DNA from: Umbilicaria muhlenbergii
Lineage: Eukaryota; Ascomycota; Lecanoromycetes; Umbilicariales; Umbilicariaceae
DNA length: 64,000 nucleotides
Assembly (NCBI GenBank): GCA_000611775.1
Contig: KK106985.1
Span: 911,982-975,981, forward strand
Direction: 5' to 3'
Shown: in pieces, positions 32,341 to 42,123 of the stretch
How the letters are laid out: each line of letters begins with the position of its first letter
Position numbering within the stretch: position 1 is the stretch's first letter
Translations under genes and position numbers: made by a program
Notes under the pieces: generated by a model
The model's database searches: none
What the model saw: only the letters and a program-made list of their open reading frames with translations
Told to the model about the DNA's origin: nothing

Positions 32341-33144
32341 GTGTCTCCCTTCTACAAAACGACGTCTTACTACTACACTCCCCCATCACACCCACCACCC
32401 CGAGCCCTGTCACCCTGCTGTGAATACGAGTATCCCCAATACGCCTACCTGGCACCCGCATACCCATACGAGTTACCCCGCTACCCATCCATCACGGCTC
32501 AATACGTGTATGCCACTCCTCAGTATCAATACACCACTCTGAAGTACGAATACGTCACCCCCGACACCATGCCCGGCCGACCACTCCCCACCCGCCCGCG
32601 CCGAGTCAACTTCGCCGCCGCCGACCACGTCTCCCGCCTGCCCCGCGACGATGAAAAATACGTCATGGAAGCCTTCGCCCACCACGCATCCCACTGCCAC
32701 ATCTGCGCCCTCCCTTACAGCGTCTACCTGTCCGGCGGCACCCTCTGCGACAAGGGGCACAAATACGCGCAAGACGTGGCGCAATACGTCTACAGCGTCG
32801 CCGGGCGCGCATACTCGGTTGTCGATGGCGGGCGCGGAGACCAGGCCGTGCGGATTGAGATCCCCGCCGGCTGCGACGCCGTCCGTGGATTGCTCACTGC
32901 CATGGAGAGCGGCTTGCGCTTGAGAAAAGCGGAGAAGCCTCAGAGCTTCGATCGGACTTATGACATTGGGCCTCGGCCGGTGAATATCGAGGAGAGAGCG
33001 CCCAAGGGACGGAAGGTCAAATACACGCCCGCGAAGACCGTTGGCAAGGGCAGTCTATACGAAGAGGATATGAAGGAGCGAGCCCGCCGGGCGAAGAAGG
33101 CGGTTTACTATGAAGTGGAGGAGCGAGCGCCCAGATGGGGGTAA
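32341..33144 (+). CDS. Hypothetical protein with C-x2-C / C-x2-GH motif
   Basis: The frame is open from 32245 to 33144 but its first ATG is at 32569 (MPGRPLPTRPRRVNFAA), giving 191 aa. Residues after it include EKYVMEAFAHHASHCHIC, then GGTLCDKGHKYAQDVAQYVY. This is a Cys-x2-Cys...Cys-x2-Gly-His arrangement that could bind zinc. It is followed by YSVVDGG, IPAGCDAVRGLLTAMESGLR and a basic C-terminus. I recall similar small proteins as conserved unknowns in Dothideomycetes and Eurotiomycetes. The 76 codons before the ATG encode a Tyr-rich, repeat-like stretch (YEYPQYAYLAPAYPYELPRY) that looks coding. A start in an undetected upstream exon is therefore possible, for example with an acceptor at TCAATCTAG near 32335. 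Function unknown. Confidence 0.68.
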   Translation: MSPFYKTTSYYYTPPSHPPPRALSPCCEYEYPQYAYLAPAYPYELPRYPSITAQYVYATPQYQYTTLKYEYVTPDTMPGRPLPTRPRRVNFAAADHVSRLPRDDEKYVMEAFAHHASHCHICALPYSVYLSGGTLCDKGHKYAQDVAQYVYSVAGRAYSVVDGGRGDQAVRIEIPAGCDAVRGLLTAMESGLRLRKAEKPQSFDRTYDIGPRPVNIEERAPKGRKVKYTPAKTVGKGSLYEEDMKERARRAKKAVYYEVEERAPRWG

Positions 33145-35085
33145 AGCACACGCGCCGTCTCGACATTTCCATCGAGAACCAACCGGCTTCACCACTACAT
33201 CGACTCTGATCTGCCAATCGAACGGTCTATGGATTCATTACGGATTCGCCCCCCGGATTGCGCTTGGGTTCAGCACCGACCCAACACGGATGCACCTAAT
33301 ATTCCACGAGTGATCCCGCTCGGGTTATTTATTCGATCCACCCCACGTTGCCGCCGGCACCCTTGCTGTTATGGATTTGGTTTCATCGCAAGGCACCTGA
33401 GTTGGCGGATCGGCGGGCGCCTCACCAGTATTTTCGTTATGCGGATGCTGTTGAATATGGGATGCCCCGCTGGAGGACAATGAGGGAGGAAAGGGGGCCA
33501 GAAGGGTACCTTAATCACGGGAAGAGGGAAGGAAGGCTACAAGGATGAGAAAGGAGGGTTCACGACGATGGCTGCGATGACACTACCGACGTTTTGATGA
33601 TTATCATGTATTTGTCCCGCACATGTATTGCCATGCCAAACCAACACATACAGACCTATCTATCTACTACAATAATAATCAAAACCTGTACAACACTCCA
33701 CCTCCACCTCGATCCCCATCCCCCATCTAAACTCCCCCGTCCCAAAATCCGATTGACCACTTGTTCTCTCCAATTCCCCATGTCCCTTGCCAAGCTGCGG
33801 TATGAGTAACACGACCTGCACCCCTGGCCAGCCCGGTCTGCATTGCACCTCCCGCATGCACCGCCCAAACTCAATCACATGCCTTCCCTCCCCGTGCGCC
33901 AACCTCGCCAACGCTGACGAATCCAAACAAGGCAACTTTCCAGGCAACCGGCCATCTGATGCTCCAATCCCTCAGGTCGGCCCCCGTGCCCTCCGAGTGC
34001 GTAATCCTCGGGGGCGAAAAGAAAACCGTGGACGCGTTTGCCACCAACTCTGCGGTCTGGCATGGTCGTGTGTGATGCACGTTGCGTGTGCTCAGCTGGG
34101 GTCTAGCTGATTCAAGCACGGCAGACGGTCGACAAGGCAAACAGAGACAAGGTGTAGATGTGACAACATCGTAGCTGCAAGTTGCGTGCAGCCATTCCAA
34201 GTCCGATCGTACTACCGTAAGGTACCTCACGTCTACCGTTCATTATTATCCACGCATGGCAGACACCTTCTGCAAGCACCGCTGCCCCTAAGGGAGTTCC
34301 CTCCTTCCCCGGCTCACGGTACCTTCCCTTCCCCCCTACCAGACGCAGTGCATACGCTGCAGCCCAGCACTCCACGACTCCACCTCCCGCTGGCCTTCTA
34401 CATCGACATCGACTTCTACAGTACGATATGCGCATAGCCGGTCGGGCATGCCCACCTCCCCTTGCCCACCTACCCCCGTACCCCCGCCCACCGCATTGCA
34501 CAGCAGCAGGCATCATAAACAATGCACAACGAACGGGACGTCGAGCGGCCACACCCGGCAGGGCTGTACTTCCGGTACTTTCGGTGCTTTCGGCAGGGCA
34601 AGGGAAGGTCTACGGTAGGGAGGTATACCGTAGGGACGGCGCATCACTCACTCACTCACGGGTGGATCGCAATACGCTTCCTCCCTCTACCGGATGCACA
34701 TCCCACCACGAAAAAGCCGGCCACGCCAAGTGCGGGGGTGGAAGGGATGAAAGGACAAGGTAGGAGTACCTTGCGTACGGTAGGAACGCGCTCTGGACTC
34801 TACAACTACTCGACGAGTGCCTCCGTCGCTAATCGTGCGGGTCGATCCAACAACGAGCCGACTGCGTAATCGCACGTCTCGTGGATTCCCGTTGTTGTGC
34901 AGCCAACCCCTTCAACCACTCCAGCCGCGGCACGCTTTCGCAGTCATGTTGACCGGAGGGAGTCCCCAAGTGAAGTGTGGGTGATTTGAACTTCACCACC
35001 GACCCATACCGCTAAGCCCTACTCGATCCCAAAGCGGTATATCCTGGCCCTCTGAGTCACCAGAGAAAGCCTGAGGGCGCGAGGT
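33145..35085. other. Gene-free spacer
   Basis: Almost 2 kb with only short overlapping frames on both strands and no family motif. GTACGGTAGG/GGTATACCGTAGGG-like short repeats occur near 34605-34640 and 34785. Confidence 0.5.
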
Positions 35086-35139
35086 GAGTCTGCCTGGCGC
35101 GGGCGCGGTGCATAAGCGCGAGGCTTGGCATTATTGGCT

Positions 35140-35225
35140 GGAGTGGGTGGGTGTGGATGGACGGGTGTGTGGGTGCATGGATGGATGGATGGGTGCATGC
35201 GCGGGGTGTGCGGGGTGTTGCGTAC
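35140..35225. repeat. G-rich minisatellite (GGTG / GGAT)
   Basis: GGAGTGGGTGGGTGTGGATG continuing through GGATGGATGGATGGGTGCATG to GGGGTGTGCGGGGTG. Many closely spaced G-runs; it could form quadruplex structure. It has no coding sense. Confidence 0.8.
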
Positions 35226-35324
35226 CCACCCACTACTGCCACCCACTCTGTCAAGCCAACCCCAGCTCCAGTGGCAACAATGCCGGCTAGATTAGATCAC
35301 GCGCCTCCATTGGACACGACCACG

Positions 35325-35650
35325 GATAGCTCCGCCTTTCAAGGTCGAGGAGTACACGGGACCGGGGTGAGTGGAGCGCCGGGGGGCTGCGTCTGCGTGT
35401 GCATGGGTGAAGGCCAGTGAATTGTGCAGCCACGATGTACGGATCGAAGAGCGCAGTATCAGTAGCGAAGATTCAACGTCGACGGAGTAATGAGACACCA
35501 ATGTTGGAGAGAACAGTGTTGGATGAAGCACAGCATACGTATCCACCGCTGCAGTGTACCCCCCACAGCCCCATCCCAGCTGAAAACACCTTCGCACACC
35601 AATCACCTCAAAAGCCTCTCATACCCTCACAACGGCCATACGTAAACCTT
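35325..35650. repeat. Dispersed repeat, copy A
   Basis: Collinear with 45030-45330: both have AGCTCCGCCTT(T/C)CAAGGTC, then TACG(G/A)ATCGAA followed by GCGCAGTAT, then (A/G)TAATGA(G/A)ACA, then ACACC and TCGCACACCA or TCACACACCA. The copies are diverged, in the same orientation and about 9.7 kb apart. Identity of the family unknown. Confidence 0.7.
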
Positions 35651-35861
35651 AGGTGAGTTGCAACGCAGCCTCTCTGCAAGATGCTGTGTCACGATTGTTA
35701 CACATAGCTACGTCCAATGTAACTATAACACTTATGACTCTCACAGCCTGGGCTGATGATCGTCCATCTTTCACCTTTCGTATCAAAACCTCGAGTTCAC
35801 ATTTCGGGCGTCGCTACACTGCGTTTCTAATAGGTACCATGCTCACTTCTGCGCTGCGCGA

Positions 35862-36116
35862 TGTTGAATTTCGCCGATTCGCCCCCGAGCAGACGTCATT
35901 GGGGCAGGGGTTTAGGGCAGGGGTTCCTAGCAAGAGAAGCAGTCACGTCATGGGTGTACGTATGTTTTGGCTTAGCGAAAAGCTCCTTAACATGTATATT
36001 AACGGCTTGAAAGCCTCAAGTTTCTGCTTTCTTCCACACGTTCATTTATATCATTTGGGCGATATTTAGGCAGATACAATACATTTATTTGGTCTTTATA
36101 TCATTCCATTACAACA
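35862..36116 (+). repeat. copia 5' LTR
   Basis: 255 bp, TGTTGAATTTCGCC...CCATTACAACA, preceded by the target duplication CGCGA. Confidence 0.95.
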
Positions 36117-36132
36117 GGTTATGAGCCCGGTC
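36117..36132 (+). promoter_or_regulatory. Primer-binding site (half tRNA-iMet type)
   Basis: GGTTATGAGCCCGGTC directly after the LTR. Its complement contains GGGCTCATAACC, the anticodon stem-loop of eukaryotic initiator tRNA-Met (CAU anticodon). Priming would therefore be by a tRNA cleaved in the anticodon loop, as known for Drosophila copia. The same site follows the TRIM 5' LTR at 37787. Confidence 0.8.
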
Positions 36133-37676
36133 AGTGTTTAAACTACCGCCTGTTGCTGTTGCCTACCGCCTCCACCCTAACCCTCACTGCCCTAACCCCC
36201 GCCGCCGCCAACCCCGCCGTCGCCACCCCCGCCGCCGTTGAGCAAGTCGAGCAACCAAAGTTTGCTTTGATATAAACCTTTGATATCAGCCAGTTATAAA
36301 GTCGAAAAACTGACTGAAAAAGACGCCAATTCTTCATACGAATTCCACTTCGAAAATCAAATGAATAGAAACGTCTATATATATATGAAGGCTCAACCAA
36401 TAGAACTTCAAATAAATACTCACACCCCTGAGTCGTTATCCACGCCGCCGCGTACGCAGAAGGCAGTCACACGGCCTTAAAAGAGCATGAAATACAAGTC
36501 TCTGAAGGCCTCAGGCCTAGTCAAACTCAATGAGATGAACTACACTCAATGAGCAGGGAGAACAAGGGGTTATTTGAAAGCATGAGGCTACTGAGACGTC
36601 ATAGACGGGACTGACGCTGCGTCAGAGGGGAAGAAGGGTTTGGATGAGAAGACATTGAAGCCTCTCATTGAGGAGTATAAGAAGTGAAGAAGGACTGATA
36701 GAAAGGCCTGAAATGACATATTGTCACTTTGCTCCCAGGAGGACGGAACATTCTACAAACTGAAGACAGCAAAGAAGCTTTGAGACCGCCTTGAGAACAT
36801 CAAGAAGTTTAAGGGCAAGTCATACTATCAGTCACAGCTTAGGGCATTCATCAATTACAAGCAAGGACTGAAGGAGACGGCGGAGCAGGCTTATCACACC
36901 TTGAAGAAAATTCAGGCGGAGATTACAGTGCTTAAACCAAAGGCGCTCATCAACAATGACATGATTCAGGAAGTGTTCCTTGACTCCCTAAAGGAGGAGC
37001 CTTACAGCTCAGTTGTATTTTGAATAAACAATGAAATCATGAACCTCAAAATTGAGACCGTTCTACGCCAATTGAAGGAGCGAGAAATGAAAGAAGCGTC
37101 AAATAATAAATTGACTAATAATGCCACCACAAACGCAGCTCAAGCAGGAAGCAAAGGCAAAGATGACAAGGCAGGAAAAACATGTTTTCAGTGTCAGAAA
37201 AGGGGGCATTTCACCTCTGATTGCTATGTTTTGAAGACAAAAGACGGGGAAGAACTACCTTCTAACAGAGTTAAACCACTGCCAAAGTTCAAGGCAAATG
37301 CACGGCAAGCCAACAAAAATTCAGGGCCGGTGGAAGATTCAAAAAATTCAAAAGATCTGATTAGCCAGGACAATGAGTTCAACTCAGATGAGTGAGCATG
37401 AAAGGCAGTGATTATGAAAGCCTTAGTCAACCTAGAACTAACCCCTGACTGCTGGATTGTGAACTCCAGAGTGAGCCACCACATGACTCTGAATCAAGCA
37501 ATTTTTGTTGAAATTCAGAACTATTACATGGAAGTCTGCTTAGCTAATGAGCACTTGATAAAAGCAGCTGGTATGGGCAAGGTGGAAGTTGATTTTGAAG
37601 GGAGAAAACTCACCCTAAATGACGTCCTCTATGTCTCTGAATTGAATGGAAATTTGCTGTCAATCAGAGCAGCAAG

Positions 37677-37786
37677 TGTTGAGTTTTCACTGTCACCTGC
37701 TTAGTGGCTTGGCATCCCCCCTCTATATATTTGCATCACTTTTCATAGCAATTGAACTCTAGTCAATCTGTTGAATAAATTTAACA
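37677..37786 (+). repeat. TRIM 5' LTR
   Basis: 110 bp; contains CTCTATATATT and, near its end, GAATAAATTTAACA. Confidence 0.95.
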
Positions 37787-38154
37787 GGTTATGAGCCCGG
37801 TTAGCGTAAGGCGCTGCAGATTGACTCCGTCCATGCTGAGAGAATGTTAAAGACTATGCAAACAAGCCCTCTACGGAGGCAGTAACAGAAGCCAGCCCAC
37901 AGAGGTGATGTTTCAGTCATGAAAGCTCACAAAGGTGATCATTTCACTTCAGAAGTCCTTCACAGAGAGGCATTCACAGAAGTCCTTCACAGAGAGGCAG
38001 TCACGGAAGTCCTTCACGCAGAGGCATTACAGGCCTACAAGGCACTTATCAGAAGCTCACAGAGGTGATCATTCCTTTGAGAATATAGAGATTTGGGTGA
38101 GAAAATGAGGTTGTGGTTTTAGGGTTGTGGGGGAGCAGTCACAGTGAGGGGGAG

Positions 38155-38264
38155 TGTTGAGTTTTCACTGTCACCTGCTTAGTGGCTTGGCATCCCCCCT
38201 CTATATATTCACATCACTTTTCATAGCAATTGAACTCTAGTCAATCTGTTGAATAAATTTAACA
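38155..38264 (+). repeat. TRIM 3' LTR
   Basis: 110 bp, nearly identical to 37677-37786. Confidence 0.95.
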
Positions 38265-41200
38265 GCAAGCAAGCATGAAATAACAGTTGAATTTGAGCTT
38301 AAAAATGTTGTTTTTAAGCATAATGAAAGCGTCATGGCCACAGCAAACCAACACGGTTCAGTCTATGTTGTCAAGTCAATGAGCGCAAAAGTGACCTTTA
38401 AGGTTCAAGCCTACCAAAAATCAATGAGCAGCCTGGCAGCCTCAGTGACAGCAGGGGGAGGATCACCTACATCAGGGTTCACTTCAGAGCTAATGAGAGC
38501 AGTATCAGGCAGCATGATTGTCAGTTTCATCACCTTCTATTCAAAAACAGGTTTAGGGCACATTACCTCTGAAACCCCTGAAAATTTCAATTTTTCCACA
38601 CAGGCTCAATCTGACTACTGGAAGTGGCATCAGAGGTTTAATCATGCTGAGGCAAGCTGTATGCAACGCCTCAAGCCGTGTGTGAAGGGTATAACCCGTG
38701 AATTACGCTCTAATGAGGCGGAGAAAGCCTGCTCAACATGCTTGCATAACAAGATGATACGGGTACAGGTCAAGGAGTCAAAGTCAACAACTACAAAACA
38801 TCTGCAACAAGTTTATTCAGACATTTGAGGAGCCTACCGTGTCAATACTCTAAGTGAAAATCAGTATTTTGTTACCTTTACAGATGAATTTGCCTGATAT
38901 TCTGATATTTTCTTAATGGCAAAGAAGATGAATATCTATGAAATATTTAAGACTTGAAAGATGAAAGCTGAGAAAGAAACTGATGAGAAATTGAAGGTTG
39001 TATGAGCTGACAATGGCAGAGAATATATGAAATTGGCAAGCATATGAGGGTCAGAGGGGGTGAAATTCAAATTTATCACCACTTACACACCTGAGCAGAA
39101 CAGCGTCTCTGAACGCCTAAATCATATGATTACAGAAGCAACTAGATGCATGCTTTATGACACTCAATTGTCAACTAAATTTTGAGATGAAGTCATCAAA
39201 ACTGCCTGCTACCTAAAGAATCACCTTCCTTTAGGAGATGACCATGAAGGAAGGACTTCATATGAATTATATAAGAGGTTTAAACCCTCTGTTAAACACC
39301 TACGCTCATTCAGGTGTGTTGTTCATTGCTATATATTGAAGGAAAAATGGGTGAAACTCAAAAACACGTCTTATAAAGGGGTTTTCATGGGTTATTGTAA
39401 GAGCAATCAGCAATTTCAGGTCTGAAACCAAGTGAAAAAGCAGGTGAAAATACATACACACATTTTGTTCCTTGAGGGAGAGAAAGGCGGAAGCCTACTG
39501 AAAAATTCAGAACATTTCAAAGCAAATGAGGACTTCATGGACTCATATACAGATGATGATGATTACTCAGTGGTTTTAACATCACAGGAACTTGCTCAGA
39601 GATGCACTGAAAGTGAGAGAGTAATGTCTTCAAGCCTTGAAGGTTCTGAAGCAGTGATGAATTTATCAGAGCCTCTGATGTCAACTCAGAGGCCTGAAAA
39701 TCAAACTGAAAATTTTGAAGAAAATTCAAATGACAATGATATGCAACTGAAACAAGCTGAGGATAATGAGGAAGGTTCTTCTGGCTCTGAAGAAGCCTCT
39801 GAAACCATACACTTAACCTCTGAATCAGCTGCTGAAATTCTGAAGCAGAATTTGAGGCCGCTGCGGCAGCAGGCCTCAGTGCCATACATTACTTAATCTG
39901 GCTGAATAATGAAACCAAACCCTCACTATGCTAATATGACAGTGCAGGGGCATATACATGAGCCTTTTATGTACAAGGAGGCTGTTCAGAGCCCTATCTA
40001 TCAGCGTCAATGATTACAAGCCATAGAAGAAGAGTTAAATTCTTTAACAGCAAACAGGACATGAGAATTGATCAAACTGCTTAAAGGGCGTCAATCAATC
40101 ACTTCTAAATGAGTATTCAAGGTTAAATACACTTTCAGTGGCCTTATTGAGCGCTTCAAAGCCAGGTTAGTCGCCAGAGGATTTTCTCAACAATATAAGA
40201 TTGACTATGAAGAAACCTTTGCCTCAACCTTATGTTTCAACTCACTACACATGCTTCTGGCTATTGCAGCGTACGAAGATATGCATATACATCAAATGAA
40301 CGTCATTAGCGCATACCTCACTGGTGAGCTTGAAGAGGAAATATATATGAAACTCTCAGAGAGGTTGTCATACAAGAGGTTTAAGAAAATGGCCTGCTGC
40401 CTAATCAAGGGGTTATATGGCTTAAAGCAGTCTGAATGAGTTTAGAACAACACCTTTCAAGCCACCCTACATGGCCTAGGGTTTGTCAGACTGTCCAGAG
40501 ACAATTCTGTTTTTTTAAATGAGAATTCAGAGGTAATTATTGCCCTCTATGTTGATGATTTGCTCATTTTCTTGAAGGAAATGAAAGCAATTACAGAAGT
40601 TAAAATGAAGCTTCAAAAGGCGTACAATATGAAGGATTTGAGTGAGTTAAATGTCTGCCTCAGAATTCAAATACGCTGAAATTGAAAAAATTGAACCCTT
40701 ACAATCAATCAATATGCTTATGTTAGCAAGGTTCTTAAGGAGTTCTCTATGAATCATTCAAAGACTGTTTCTACACCAATAGACGGCTATGAATACATAA
40801 AACCAGCCCTAGATGATGAGCCAATGGCGGACCAATTGAAATATCAAAAGGTGATCAGAAGCCTGATGTACACCATGACTGTCACCCGCCTGAACTTGAC
40901 CTTCACTGTGAGCAAATTCAGTCAATTTTGCCACGCCCTGTCTGTCTGAAATTGAGCAGGCTTGCAGCGTGTGTTTTGTTACCTGCAAGGCATGAAAGAC
41001 CTGAAAATTACATTTTCAGGGGCTACCCCTATGAGTATAAAGGGCTATTCAGACTCAGACTACACTGAAGACGTCACAGACAGGAAGTTCACATATGAAT
41101 ATGTGTTTACCCTTGCTGAGGGAGCAATATCATGATCTAGCTGAAAGCAAAAGATCACCGCCACATTGACCACTGAGGCTGAATATGTTGAATTATGCAA

Positions 41201-41722
41201 CGCCGCCAAGACAGCGGCCTGGATCACGGAGTGGCTTAAAGGAGTCAAGTTAACACGGTTTTTAAACGCCAAAAATCCTGAATTCCACGCCAGGACCAAG
41301 CATATCAACGTGCAGTATCATTATGTAAGGGAAGCCCTAGAAGACGGCCTTATTATACTCATCTACATTCCTACTGCTGATATGCCTGCCGACTGCTTGA
41401 CGAAGTCACTTACGAGGGAGAAATTCCAGACTGGACTTTCCCTACTTGGTCTCGTCGACGCTTAGGGTTCTTCGGGACTGCTTTTTCAAGCCTAGCCAGT
41501 ATGACCATTTGAAAGAGCGTACTGAAATCCCCTTCCGACGAACTCCCTAGGTCTTCGGAGCACGTGGTTGTCGACTCATGTTTTTATTTCAGTTCTAGTC
41601 GAGCCATTTTGGCCGCCATTTTACCTATCACTTACAGAGGCCAAATCTAACGCTCGTTAAATGTTATTTTATTCATTTTATGTTTCAGAGTTACCCCTGA
41701 AAGCCGCTGGCAGCGAAGCCGA

Positions 41723-41730
41723 AGAGGGAG
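41723..41730 (+). promoter_or_regulatory. Polypurine tract of the copia element
   Basis: AGAGGGAG immediately before the 3' LTR, the usual plus-strand priming site. Confidence 0.8.
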
Positions 41731-41985
41731 TGTTGAATTTCGCTGATTCACCGCTGAGCAGACGTCATTGGGGCAGGGGTTTAGGGCAGGGGTTCCTAGC
41801 AAGAGAAGCAGTCACGTCATGGGTGTACGTATGTTTTGGCTTAGCGAAAAGCTCCTTAACATGTATATTAACGGCTCGAAAGCCTCGAGTTTCTGCTTTC
41901 TTCCACACGTTCATTTATATCATTTGGGCGATATTTAGGCAGATACAATACATTTATTTGGTCTCTATATCGTTCCATTACAACA
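41731..41985 (+). repeat. copia 3' LTR
   Basis: 255 bp, about 97% identical to the 5' LTR, followed by the target duplication CGCGA. Confidence 0.95.
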
Positions 41986-42123
41986 CGCGATGGGTGTGAA
42001 TAAGATAGACCACTAATAGTCATCTAACCACAGCCGTTTGAAACTATCACAAGCATCGACTCAAGTAGTGTCCTCTGCTCTCACTGGACCGGAAGTGGTC
42101 AAGGTCCATAGACTGCTGCGGCC

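Larger units (their letters stand above)
37677..38264 (+). mobile_element. Nested miniature LTR element (TRIM), 588 bp
   Basis: Two 110-bp direct repeats (37677-37786 and 38155-38264; TGTTGAGTTTTCAC...ATTTAACA) differ at only about 2 positions. They enclose 368 bp without coding capacity. A primer site GGTTATGAGCCCGGTTAGCG follows the left repeat and a purine tract GTGAGGGGGAG precedes the right one. The 5-bp duplication GCAAG flanks it (37672-37676 and 38265-38269). It interrupts the copia pol frame, which resumes perfectly behind it. The LTR has TATATATT and AATAAA, giving promoter and poly(A) signals in 110 bp. The interior has a tandem run of AAGTCCTTCACAGAGAGGCA-like units. Size and layout define a TRIM. 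Confidence 0.93.
36487..41465 (+). pseudogene. copia gag-pol frame with 28 TGA codons
   Basis: One reading frame runs from the ATG at 36487 to the TAG at 41463 if the TRIM and one 5-bp duplication are set aside; no frameshift is needed. Parts: gag (LNEMNY..., 36490-37030), zinc knuckle CFQCQKRGHFTSDC (about 37183), protease region CWIVNSRVSHHMT (about 37450; the catalytic Asp-Ser-Gly now reads Asn-Ser-Arg), integrase (FTDEFA, ADNGREY, CYLKNHLP), reverse transcriptase (VDDLLIF near 40550) and RNase H to SLTREKF. In-frame stops: TGA at 36550, 36583, 36592, 36685, 36709, 36781, 37021, 37393, 37399, 38826, 38895, 38955, 39003, 39045, 39183, 39423, 39903, 40011, 40062, 40110, 40437, 40677, 40683, 40692, 40947, 40953, 41133 and 41142; TAA at 39894; TAG at 40443. 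Most TGAs sit where copia proteins have Trp, a few where they have Arg. Confidence 0.9.
35862..41985 (+). mobile_element. Ty1/copia LTR retrotransposon, complete ends, 6,124 bp with nested insert
   Basis: The two LTRs (35862-36116 and 41731-41985, 255 bp each, TG...CA) differ at about 8 positions, 7 of them transitions. The element is flanked by the 5-bp duplication CGCGA (35857-35861 and 41986-41990). A primer site follows the 5' LTR and a purine tract precedes the 3' LTR. The internal frame has the order gag, protease, integrase, reverse transcriptase, RNase H typical of copia. All coding parts are present but riddled with TGA. A 588-bp LTR element (TRIM) is inserted in the frame. The element lies 138 bp upstream of the next gene's ATG. 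Confidence 0.95.

Noticed and set aside
36487-41465. Nuclear code change with TGA read as Trp in this organism
   Set aside because: All housekeeping genes in the window use TGG for Trp and several use TGA as the real stop (for example IND1 and TSR2-neighbouring genes), and some TGAs in the element replace Arg.
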